Source: JALORV01 sp963724365 (GTDB lineage Bacteria > Pseudomonadota > Gammaproteobacteria > Burkholderiales > Burkholderiaceae_F). From it: a stretch of 64,000 nt of DNA. Below the pieces are notes generated by a model. It saw only the letters and a program-made list of their open reading frames with translations, had not been told where the DNA came from and searched no databases. The stretch covers positions 124,001 to 188,000 of the forward strand of contig CAVRUR010000011.1 in the NCBI GenBank assembly GCA_963724365.1, given 5' to 3'. Positions 26,801 to 33,657 of this stretch are shown here, piece by piece. Positions within the stretch are counted from its first letter, which is position 1, and the number at the start of each line of letters is the position of its first letter. Position numbers and translations under genes: made by a program.

Positions 26801-29609
26801 ACTGCCCAACGGTGCGGTGGTGGTCGGGCTCGGTCGCTGGGGAGAACTGACAGCCGCACAGCTCGCCAACCTGGTCCGCCGAGCGGCATTGACCTACGTG
26901 CTGCAGCTCGACGATGCGGCCGGCGCGACGCTGGTAGGCGACAGCGATGTTGTCGGACTGAGCGTGCTGCTGATCGGGACCAACTCGACGTCGAATATCT
27001 CGATCGATGACTCGGTCGCAGCGATTCTGCGCGGCATCGCGCAGGCGAACCGCGAACTCCGGAGCCGCGTGCCGGCCGCGCGTCACATCGAGGAGATCGA
27101 GTTGGTCGAGCTCTACGCCGACACGGCGATCGAGGCGGCGCGCGCGGTCCGGCGGCTGGCAGCCCCGTTGGGCGATGAGCTCGACACCCGCATCGAGGCG
27201 ACGCCACTGCTGGCCAGCGGACGCAATGGACGTACGCGCCTGACCCCGGTGCAGGGACGCGACTCCTGGCGGCGCTGGGAGATCAGCGTGATCGAACCGC
27301 CGTCCGCCGGGCCGGCCCCGCGCCTGCCGAAGCCGCTGGCGGCACGCCTTCAGGCCGCCGTCACCCAGGCGGCTACAGGCGACGGCGAGCTGATCGCCGC
27401 GCTGGCGCAACTCGCGTTGTGCGATGCCCCGGCACACGCGCCGCATCGCGAACTGAAGTTCGTTTCACTGTCCGATCGTGCGCGCGCCGAAGTGATGCAT
27501 CAGCAACGGCAACCCGAGCTGGTCGAGCGACTGATCGCCGCATCGGTCGCGCAGACTCGCTTTCGCGCCGAGGAGGCGCGTGCACTGTTCGAGCTGATCG
27601 TGCCGAACGATCTCAAGGACGGGCTGGCGCAACTGTCGCGCGTGGTGTTCGTTGTCGATGCCGAGACGGCCGCGTATCCGTGGGAACTGATGACCGATGG
27701 CAAGGAACCGCTGGCCACGCGCATGGGGCTGATTCGCCAGCTGAAGACCGCCACGTTTCGCCAGCACATCCGTGCGACGACGGCGCAGACCGCCTACATC
27801 GTCGGCGATCCCCTGGTCAGTGCGCCTTACCAGCAGTTGAGCGGTGCACGCGACGAAGCGCGACTCGTCGCCGGGTTGCTGTCGACGCGCTTCGAGCCGA
27901 CCTACCGCGACGAACAGCTGTCCGCACTCGAAGTCCTGGGTGGACTCTTCGAGAAGCCCTACCGGCTGATCCACCTGGCGGGCCACGGCTACTACGAGGC
28001 TGCCGGCGACAACAGCGCTGCGCGCAGCGGCATGGTGCTCGACAACGGCGTGTACCTGACCGCCGTCGAGATCGGCCAGATGCAGCAGGTACCGGAGCTG
28101 GTGTTCCTCAACTGCTGCCACATCGGACAGATCGGGCCCGAGGCTCCAGCGCGGAGCGCCGGCCTGCCCTACAACCGGCTAGCGGCCAGCATTTCACGCG
28201 AACTGATCGAGATGGGGGTGCGCGCGGTGGTCGCAGCTGGCTGGGCGGTACGCGACGACGCCGCACTCGCCTTCGCGCGCGTCTTCTACGAGCAGATGCT
28301 CGAAGGCCAGACGTTCGGGCGCGCGCTGCAGGAGGCCCGCAATCGCACCTGGCAGCAATTTCCGGACTGCAACACCTGGGGCGCCTACCAGGCCTACGGC
28401 GATCCGGATTTCCGCCTCGACCCGGAAGGTGCGGCAAGCAGCCGCAGCGCGAACATGCGCGACTACGTCTCGACCGCGGAATTCATCGACGTGCTGCGTG
28501 ACAGCCGCCAGACCGCCCGCGAGCTCGAACGCGGCGAACGCAAGGGCGATCCAAACCGATTCCGTCCCGCCGCGGCGCGGCGGATCGCAGACCTGGTCAA
28601 GGACTGCCCGAGCGAGTGGCTGAACCGCAGCGAGGTCCTGGTTGAGCTCGGACTTGCTTTCGGAGAACTCGCGGATTTCGAGCAGGCCACGCGCTATCTG
28701 GCTGCCGCGCTCGCATCGGACGAGCTTGACAGTTGCACGACCCTGTCCGCGGTCGAGCGGCTGGCGAACTTCGAGTCACGGCAAGGTGAACGACTGGCGA
28801 CGGCAACTGGCGCCGATGCGAAACAGCGCGCGCGCGGCGCAGCCGGCATCGAAACCGCGATCGGCCGCCTGATCACCCTCGGCAACCTGGGGAAGACCGC
28901 CGAGCGCCTGGCACTGCTCGCGGGCTGCTACAAGCGGCTCGCACAGATCCGTTCCGATCGCCACGAGATCCGCCTCGCGCTCGAGCAGAGCGCGCGCCAC
29001 TATCGGGAGGCGCATGAGTACAACAACGAACGCGGGCGTTTCGATCCGTACCCGGTCCTGAACTGGCTGGCGCTCGACACAGTCCTCGGCGTGAGCCAAC
29101 CGGAACTCGACGTATTGCTTGGCCGCGTCGAAGGGGCGGCGCGCGAACGCTATGCCCGCAGCAAGGACTTCTTCGATGCTGTGGCGCTGGCTGAGGCGAA
29201 CCTCGTGCGCGCGCTCGGCACCGGCGCGCTGTTTGGGGATGCCTCGCGGGTGGCGACCGAAGTCGATCGCGTGGCATCGCTGTACATGCAGGCAATTCGC
29301 GTTGCGCAGGCAACCGCACGCCAGGTCGATTCGGCGACCACCCAGATCACCACGCTCGCCCGTATGCTGCGCGCACTGGCGGTGCGTGATGCGGCTGCCG
29401 AGCAGGCCGCTGCCGCCCTGCACTCGCTGCGGGCCAGAATCACCGGGGAGGCGACTGCCGCGACGGCCGACCAGCCGCGGGCCGCAACTGCTCCGAAACG
29501 ACCACCCAGGAAACCCGTGCCACCGGCCGCCCCAAGGCGCCGGAAGGCGGCCGGCACAACAGTCGCGCCCAAGCACCGCCGCAAGGGCAGCAGCGGAATC
29601 TCCGGCTAG
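23862..29609 (+). CDS. Giant multidomain hydrolase / CHAT-protease protein, 1915 residues
   Basis: Predicted cytoplasmic protein. Domains in order: N-terminal region (1-200); alpha/beta-hydrolase (about 205-500) with FIHGTAS, THSRGG (Ser284), NDLVVN (Asp459) and THFNYF (His488), so an apparently complete triad; a second, LCAT-like hydrolase (about 540-850) starting FVLPGITGSHLTR, with Asp810 in EGDGRV and His832 in EHGDL, but with AHGMGG, so Gly647 replaces the nucleophile Ser; an unassigned alpha/beta region (about 880-1190); a CHAT cysteine-protease domain (about 1220-1530) with HLAGHG (His1375) and LNCCHIG (Cys1418/1419); helical TPR-like repeats (about 1560-1840); and a basic tail rich in Lys, Arg and Pro (about 1870-1915). 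It is encoded 21 bases after the caspase-like gene. No signal peptide or transmembrane segment is seen. Family knowledge suggests immune or cell-death effector roles for CHAT proteins, but substrate and trigger are unknown. Confidence 0.9.
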   Translation: MAIELLISGQPDAHAKGATRGAATEKRSTDLLDAVETVDAYTLSSSARARAKDPAKVAAESDDILEIEVEGGFTLWTSVERYRHDLAVLRPETVRGNNVPIDMLPRTSVSERGVRDWVASALRVLRLRPDAVDAEMADPARWSEFVSEVGLGQAITAGAWATTKFALWLIERRLPYGEGLYRFGDVTQRSASAASAANPVALSTIDAEKPILVFIHGTASSTQGSFGALLDASAQSDWSALGDAFGSRIYAFEHRTMSASPIENAIRLAQALPAHARLSLITHSRGGLVGDLLCLSSISAEAIAGVRRTDPALADADEVDRRNLQTLAEILAAKQFRIERVVRCASPARGTLLASENTDQFLSVLTNLVGLIPGLAGSPLYEVVKRLTLQIAKNRWKPALIPGIEAMTPPSPLVRFLNTQRDAAGALGVVAGDIEGGHWLKRLGVFLTDQFIYENRDNDLVVNTDSMFEGAARPRAHYVFDQGGDVTHFNYFRNERTRGAMQRWLTAGGEAAPAEFRTIEEIQTDPVPMLRALQKRAGTAQPIVFVLPGITGSHLTRAGESIWLNYPRLVADGLKELHDVAAADVSASSLVGAYYRGLCEWLADTHEVIPFAYDWRRSIVDSAAQLATAVESALGRSAVPVRFVAHGMGGLVVRQMIKDAPDLWERVCAHEGGRLVMLGTPNHGTHATVDALLGTASTVQQLAMLDLDRGLAGVLDVIQDFPGILELLPLSDGGRFFERATWDQMHAQCGQGASPDPGGLTRARATLAGLPEQIPHADRVLYVAGSSPQTVTGFEGVDGRIVLQATSEGDGRVTYESGRLPGVQTWYLDAEHGDLPATEAGYPAILELLERGTTNRLPTTPPSAARGGAASFRALPQPALFPTAGDLTAGLLGQQRTKRYRARVTAGFRAGVVHGDLRYARYPIVVGHYEGDTIVGAEARIDQLLEGALSTRYNLGLYPGPARTSSVVLRQPTALQRALRLPNGAVVVGLGRWGELTAAQLANLVRRAALTYVLQLDDAAGATLVGDSDVVGLSVLLIGTNSTSNISIDDSVAAILRGIAQANRELRSRVPAARHIEEIELVELYADTAIEAARAVRRLAAPLGDELDTRIEATPLLASGRNGRTRLTPVQGRDSWRRWEISVIEPPSAGPAPRLPKPLAARLQAAVTQAATGDGELIAALAQLALCDAPAHAPHRELKFVSLSDRARAEVMHQQRQPELVERLIAASVAQTRFRAEEARALFELIVPNDLKDGLAQLSRVVFVVDAETAAYPWELMTDGKEPLATRMGLIRQLKTATFRQHIRATTAQTAYIVGDPLVSAPYQQLSGARDEARLVAGLLSTRFEPTYRDEQLSALEVLGGLFEKPYRLIHLAGHGYYEAAGDNSAARSGMVLDNGVYLTAVEIGQMQQVPELVFLNCCHIGQIGPEAPARSAGLPYNRLAASISRELIEMGVRAVVAAGWAVRDDAALAFARVFYEQMLEGQTFGRALQEARNRTWQQFPDCNTWGAYQAYGDPDFRLDPEGAASSRSANMRDYVSTAEFIDVLRDSRQTARELERGERKGDPNRFRPAAARRIADLVKDCPSEWLNRSEVLVELGLAFGELADFEQATRYLAAALASDELDSCTTLSAVERLANFESRQGERLATATGADAKQRARGAAGIETAIGRLITLGNLGKTAERLALLAGCYKRLAQIRSDRHEIRLALEQSARHYREAHEYNNERGRFDPYPVLNWLALDTVLGVSQPELDVLLGRVEGAARERYARSKDFFDAVALAEANLVRALGTGALFGDASRVATEVDRVASLYMQAIRVAQATARQVDSATTQITTLARMLRALAVRDAAAEQAAAALHSLRARITGEATAATADQPRAATAPKRPPRKPVPPAAPRRRKAAGTTVAPKHRRKGSSGISG

Positions 29610-29722
29610 GCATGCCGTCGGTCAATGACGCCCGCGGCTTTCGGGTCGACGTTTGACGCGCCACAACCGGCTGCACGCGATGACGCCGATCATGAAAGCA
29701 GGAGTGGTGTCAGGACCGAACC

Positions 29723-30298
29723 ATGCGGTCCCCTGTGTTCGTGTCTTTGCTGATGGCATACGTCCTCGCGATCGCGGGGTGCGCCGACTTGCTGCCGAAG
29801 TCGAAGGTGCAGACCGAGGTGCCGTGGGCGAGCTTCAACGAAGCTCGTGCCGTCATCGACGGCATCAAGCCTTATGCCACCACCAAGGCCGATCTTGCCT
29901 CCATTGGCGTCACGGAAGTCAATCCGGCCGTCACACTGCTCTCGCATGCCGAGGTGGCGATTCGGTTTCCGATCGGCGGAGTGCTTAATGAGCAGGATGT
30001 CGACCCCGGCATCCGCGACTGCCTCAGGGCGGGCAAGGCGTGCAGCGCTTTCCAGTTGAACGTCAAGCGCATCAACAGCGACCGAGTCGGCGATTTCTGG
30101 CTCGACGCGTTCCGCTTCCGGCGCGAGACGGAGTCAAGCGGCTGGACCTTCACCGCGCTGATCCTCTTCGTGCAGGACCGGGCCGTCTATGCGGTCTACG
30201 GAGGCCAGCCCAATGTTCACGAAATGCAGGTCGACCGCAATCCGCTTGGCCCGCTGCAGGGCTGGGGTGACTGGGTGACGGGGACAATTTACAAGTAG
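29723..30298 (+). CDS. Uncharacterised lipoprotein, 191 residues
   Basis: No family recognised. A lipoprotein signal peptide is visible (MRSPVFVSLLMAYVLAIAGC, lipidated Cys20). The mature part starts ADLLPKSKVQTEVPW and contains conserved-looking pieces such as FNEARAVIDGIKPYATTKADL, IRDCLRAGKAC (a possible disulfide pair), and a C-terminal beta-rich section (FTALILFVQDRAVYAVYGGQPN). It lies 113 bases downstream of the CHAT gene in the same direction, so it could be co-transcribed, though the gap and the cell location argue for a separate unit. It is the last gene before the hairpin cluster at 30311-30477. Confidence 0.7.
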   Translation: MRSPVFVSLLMAYVLAIAGCADLLPKSKVQTEVPWASFNEARAVIDGIKPYATTKADLASIGVTEVNPAVTLLSHAEVAIRFPIGGVLNEQDVDPGIRDCLRAGKACSAFQLNVKRINSDRVGDFWLDAFRFRRETESSGWTFTALILFVQDRAVYAVYGGQPNVHEMQVDRNPLGPLQGWGDWVTGTIYK

Positions 30299-30310
30299 GC
30301 GCCGCTCGCT

Positions 30311-30477
30311 TACGCGACCCTGCGGGTCGCACGTGAGCTCGCGGCGGGAGCGCTCGCTGCGCTCGCACCTGGTTTGTGTCGGCTGCGCTCCGGAGCGCAG
30401 CCGACTAACTAGTGTTGAGCGCGCACGTCGTGCGCGTGACCGGAGCGAGTGCACGTGCGATCGGCAAAGCCGATCGC
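30311..30477. repeat. Cluster of at least four strong hairpins/palindromes
   Basis: In about 165 bases there are: a 7-bp stem with TGC triloop at 30314-30330 (GCGACCCTGCGGGTCGC); an imperfect stem around 30345-30366; a perfect 28-base palindrome at 30378-30405 (14-base arms meeting at CCGG); a 7-bp stem with GTC triloop at 30420-30436; and a 9-bp stem with AAA triloop at 30457-30477 (GCGATCGGC / GCCGATCGC). It separates the lipoprotein gene from mreD (convergent). Its first hairpin has a covarying relative at 54533-54549. No regular spacer or repeat unit, so not CRISPR. It may act as a bidirectional terminator or be a REP-like element. Confidence 0.7.
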
Positions 30478-30495
30478 GTACACGAGCGACGCAAG

Positions 30496-31095
30496 CTATA
30501 TCGGCCTCGTTTCGTCCCTGTCGATCGGCCGCCGCTGTGGGGCGAGCAGCAGCCAGGCGATGAGTGGCCAGATGATCGCCCCGACAAGGCTTTGGGCAAA
30601 GTAGATCCACCCGGGCCACTCGCCGCCGACCCACATGCGGATGGCAAGCGAGGCGAGCTGAGCGATCAGCAGCAGGGGCAGCACGTGGATGGCCTGTGCA
30701 CCAAGCGGGAACCACTGGATGCGCCGGTGCAGCGTGATGGCACCATAGGACACGAGCGTGTAGGCGAGTGCATGCTGCCCGAAGAGCGCGCCTTGGTGCA
30801 CATCCATCAGCAGCCCGAAGACGAAGGCCGCACCCATGCCGACGCGCCGCGGCTGATGCACATTCCAGAACACGAGCGCCAGCGCCAGCACATCAGGGGC
30901 GAACGGCGTTCGGCCCCACGGCATCAGGTTCACCAGCAACGCAACGATCAGCGAGAACCAGATGAACAGCGGATTGGCGGGACGCAGCAGGTACTCGCGC
31001 CGCACGATTCCACGGTCGACGACGTCGATCGGGTCGGTCGGCCGCAGCGCGAACGTGTCACGAAACCATTGCTGAACGCGGGCGATCGAGCTCAT
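30496..31095 (-). CDS. mreD: Rod shape-determining protein MreD
   Basis: Inner-membrane protein of the elongasome, 199 residues, with about five or six hydrophobic helices from residue 40 on (FIWFSLIVALLVNLMPWG, DVLALALVFWNVHQP). The conserved FGLLMDVHQGALFGQHALAYTL block identifies the family. The N-terminal ~35 residues are a cytoplasmic extension. Its ATG overlaps the mreC stop (ATGA), so it is coupled to mreC. Usually mrdA follows; here the next element is the hairpin cluster and oppositely oriented island genes. Confidence 0.94.
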   Translation of the reverse strand: MSSIARVQQWFRDTFALRPTDPIDVVDRGIVRREYLLRPANPLFIWFSLIVALLVNLMPWGRTPFAPDVLALALVFWNVHQPRRVGMGAAFVFGLLMDVHQGALFGQHALAYTLVSYGAITLHRRIQWFPLGAQAIHVLPLLLIAQLASLAIRMWVGGEWPGWIYFAQSLVGAIIWPLIAWLLLAPQRRPIDRDETRPI

Positions 31096-31994
31096 CGCCT
31101 GCCACCCCCCCGTCGCGTTGCCGCCTCCGGCTGGACCGGGGGCGGGGGAGCGGGCCGTAGCGCCGGTTCGACGAGCAGCACCAGCAGATGGGTATGGTTT
31201 TCGACTCCCGCGGAAGGAGTAAGGACGATGCGCGCAAACTGGTCCTTGGCAGCACGCTCGACGATGCCGACCTTGCCGACCGGCAGCCCCGCAGGATAGA
31301 TCCCGTCGAGCCCCGAAGTGACAGCGACGTCGCCGTTTTCGACATCGGCATTCGCCGCCATGAAACGCAGGTCGAGCGTTCCCGGGTCCGCACCACCGAA
31401 AGCGATTCCGCGCAAGCCGTTGCGCACGATCTGGATCGGAATCGACTGATCCTTGTCGGTAAGGAGTGTGACTTCTGCGGTATTCGTGAAGACGCGCGTC
31501 ACCTGGCCAACCACGCCGACATCGTCGATCACCGGATTGCCTGCCCGCACGCCGTCGACCGTGCCGACATGCAGAACGATCTTGTGCGAGAAGCGGTCGC
31601 GCGATTCGTAGAGCACGGTGCCCACGATCGCGCCATGTCCAGTCCGCTCGCGAGCGCCGAGAAGCTTGCGCAGGCGCTCGTTTTCCGCACCGACCTGCTG
31701 TGACTGGAGCAGCGATTGCGCCGACTCGACCTGACGGCGCTTGAGTTGCTCGTTTTCCCGCTGAAGTGTCGTGACGGACGTAAAGTAGTCGCCCACCGCG
31801 TCTGCCATGCGTCCGGGGACGAGCAGCGCCTGCTGCACCGGGTAGAGCACGACACCGACCCCAACGCGGACGGTCTCAAGCGCCTTGATGCGCGAATCGA
31901 TGACGATCAGCGCGATCGCCAGGAACGAGAAGAATGCGAGCCGCGCACGGGCGGACACGCCCTGGTTGAACAGCGGCGGCGGACCGTATTCCAT
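31092..31994 (-). CDS. mreC: Rod shape-determining protein MreC
   Basis: Bitopic periplasmic scaffold protein of the elongasome, 300 residues. A short cytoplasmic part precedes one membrane helix (about 13-30). A coiled-coil region follows (about 65-105), then the beta-barrel domain with GTVLYESRDRFSHKIVLHVG, GVRAGNPVIDDVGVVGQV, VTLLTDKDQSIPIQIV and GLDGIYPAGLPVGKV. The last ~20 residues are Pro/Arg rich. It activates RodA-PBP2 by analogy with E. coli. A 129-base gap with three strong hairpins separates it from mreB, which is unusual for an mreB-mreC junction. Confidence 0.95.
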   Translation of the reverse strand: MEYGPPPLFNQGVSARARLAFFSFLAIALIVIDSRIKALETVRVGVGVVLYPVQQALLVPGRMADAVGDYFTSVTTLQRENEQLKRRQVESAQSLLQSQQVGAENERLRKLLGARERTGHGAIVGTVLYESRDRFSHKIVLHVGTVDGVRAGNPVIDDVGVVGQVTRVFTNTAEVTLLTDKDQSIPIQIVRNGLRGIAFGGADPGTLDLRFMAANADVENGDVAVTSGLDGIYPAGLPVGKVGIVERAAKDQFARIVLTPSAGVENHTHLLVLLVEPALRPAPPPPVQPEAATRRGGGRR

Positions 31995-32002
31995 CAGTTG
32001 GG

Positions 32003-32118
32003 CGCGCGAAAGTGCAAACCTACTTTCGCGCGACTAGTTACCAAAAGATCGGTGGCGGAGCCACACGATCTTTTGAAGTTCAAAGGCAGGGGAAACACGA
32101 CGAGCGACGGCGTCGTGT
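32003..32118. repeat. Three consecutive hairpins in the mreB-mreC intergenic region
   Basis: Hairpin 1: perfect 11-bp stem CGCGCGAAAGT / ACTTTCGCGCG with an eight-base loop (32003-32032). Hairpin 2: 32042-32075, ten-plus-five base pairs (CAAAAGATCG, GTGGC, GGA loop, GCCAC, one bulged A, CGATCTTTTG). Hairpin 3: 8-bp stem ACACGACG / CGTCGTGT (32095-32118). Hairpin 2 resembles an attenuator or processing site because it ends in TTTT on both strands. Together they could set the MreB:MreC ratio by partial termination or by blocking 3'-exonucleases after mreB. That role is inferred. Confidence 0.7.
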
Positions 32119-32123
32119 CGAGG

Positions 32124-33167
32124 TCAGCCGGTCGCGAAGATGGTGCCGAGCTTGTCCATGCGCTCGAGCGCGATGCCGCAGCCGCGCACCACGCAGGTCA
32201 GCGGCTCCTCGGCGACCACGACGGGCAGGCCAGTCTCTTCCATCAGCAGTCGGTCGAGATCGCGTAGCAACGCGCCGCCGCCGGTGAGCATCATGCCGCG
32301 GTCGGCGATGTCGGCGCCAAGTTCCGGCGGCGTCTGCTCGAGCGCGATCTTCACGCTCGAAACGATCTGGTTCAACGGATCCGTCAGCGCCTCGAGGATT
32401 TCGTTGCTCGAAATTGTGAAGCTGCGCGGAATGCCTTCCGACAGGTTGCGCCCCTTGACCTCGATCTCCTTGACCTCGGAACCCGGAAACGCGGAACCGA
32501 TGTTCTTCTTGATCGATTCAGCCGTCGGCTCGCCGATCAGCATGCCGTAGTTGCGGCGGATGTAGTTGATGATCGCTTCGTCGAACTTGTCACCGCCGAC
32601 GCGCACGCTGCCCTTGTAGACCATGCCGCCGAGCGAGATCACGCCGACTTCGGTCGTGCCGCCACCGATGTCGACCACCATCGAGCCCGACGCTTCGGAC
32701 ACCGGCAACCCTGCACCAATCGCAGCGGCCATCGGCTCCTCGATCAGGAACACCTGCGACGCGCCGGCGGCTTCCGCCGATTCCTTGATCGCACGCCGCT
32801 CGACCTGCGTCGAGCCGCACGGCACGCAGATGATGATGCGCGGGTTCGGAGCGAACAGGCTCGACGGGTGAACCATCTTGATGAACTGCTTGAGCATCTG
32901 CTCGGTGACCGTGAAGTCGGCGATCACGCCGTCCTTCATCGGGCGGATCGCCTCGATGTTGCCGGGCACCTTGCCGAGCATCTGCTTGGCTTCCTTGCCG
33001 ACGGCCTGGATCGTGCGCTTGCCGTTGGGGCCGCCCTCCTGGCGGATCGCAACGACCGAAGGTTCGTCGAGCACGATGCCCTTGCCGCGCACGTAGATCA
33101 GCGTGTTTGCGGTGCCAAGGTCGATCGCCAGGTCGTTGGAGAAATAGCTGCGGAGAAAACCGAACAT
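32124..33167 (-). CDS. mreB: Rod shape-determining actin homologue MreB
   Basis: Cytoskeletal ATPase that orients elongasome movement; 347 residues, the normal MreB size. Clear motifs: DLGTANTLIYVRGKGIVLDEPSVVA (phosphate 1), VCGSTQVERRAIKESA region, LIEEPMAAAIGAGLPV (connect), VVDIGGGTTEVGVISLGG (phosphate 2) and MMLTGGGALLRDLD (adenosine). An AAGG ribosome-binding site lies about 7 bases before the ATG. It is first in the mreB-mreC-mreD cluster and divergent from gatCAB, a Burkholderiales-like arrangement. Confidence 0.97.
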   Translation of the reverse strand: MFGFLRSYFSNDLAIDLGTANTLIYVRGKGIVLDEPSVVAIRQEGGPNGKRTIQAVGKEAKQMLGKVPGNIEAIRPMKDGVIADFTVTEQMLKQFIKMVHPSSLFAPNPRIIICVPCGSTQVERRAIKESAEAAGASQVFLIEEPMAAAIGAGLPVSEASGSMVVDIGGGTTEVGVISLGGMVYKGSVRVGGDKFDEAIINYIRRNYGMLIGEPTAESIKKNIGSAFPGSEVKEIEVKGRNLSEGIPRSFTISSNEILEALTDPLNQIVSSVKIALEQTPPELGADIADRGMMLTGGGALLRDLDRLLMEETGLPVVVAEEPLTCVVRGCGIALERMDKLGTIFATG

Positions 33168-33369
33168 GACTGCCTTTTGTGAATGCGCTGCATTCGGGCG
33201 CGCGCCGCAACGGGGCGCTGCGCTCCTTCAGAGAGGCGCAGGGTCTGGTAAGAATTCGCGATGATAAACTAATCACGCGTAGAACTCGCTGCAAGCGCTT
33301 GTTTTGAAAGGCTTACGCAGCGGTTATCCACCCCGCATTTCCGCTGTTACCGACCTTCACCCCTCTCCA

Positions 33370-33657
33370 ATGGCACTCGACCTCGCGCAAATCCGCCGCA
33401 TCGCCGACCTGGCGCGCATTGATGTCACGGACGCTGAGGCCCAGCGCGTGCTCGAGCAATTGAACGACATCTTCCGGATGATCGAGCGCATGCAGGCGGT
33501 CGACACCGATGCCATCGAGCCGATGGCGCACCCGCTCGGCGGCGCGCAGCGGCTGCGAGACGACGATGTGACCGTCGGCGACGAGCGCACGGCCAACCTG
33601 GCGAACGCTCCGGAGCAGCAGGACGGGCTGTTCCTGGTTCCGCGCGTCATCGAATGA
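33370..33657 (+). CDS. gatC: Asp-tRNA(Asn)/Glu-tRNA(Gln) amidotransferase subunit C
   Basis: Small subunit of the GatCAB transamidosome, 95 residues. It wraps around GatA and GatB and stabilises the complex. Typical sequence: DLAQIRRIADLARIDVTDAEAQRVLEQLNDIFRMIERMQAVDTD and a C-terminal LRDDDVTVGD..LFLVPRVIE. The ATG at 33370 (MALDL) matches family starts; the frame is open upstream but non-conserved. The stop overlaps the gatA ATG (ATGA). The 202-base gap to mreB must hold both divergent promoters, which I cannot assign. Confidence 0.95.
   Translation: MALDLAQIRRIADLARIDVTDAEAQRVLEQLNDIFRMIERMQAVDTDAIEPMAHPLGGAQRLRDDDVTVGDERTANLANAPEQQDGLFLVPRVIE

Noticed and set aside
30311..30477. CRISPR-like array
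   Set aside because: The hairpins differ in sequence and spacing, no identical direct repeats and no cas genes.
33324..33332. DnaA-box-like TTATCCACC
   Set aside because: A single imperfect box between mreB and gatC with no cluster, AT-rich unwinding element or dnaA/dnaN genes; not an origin.
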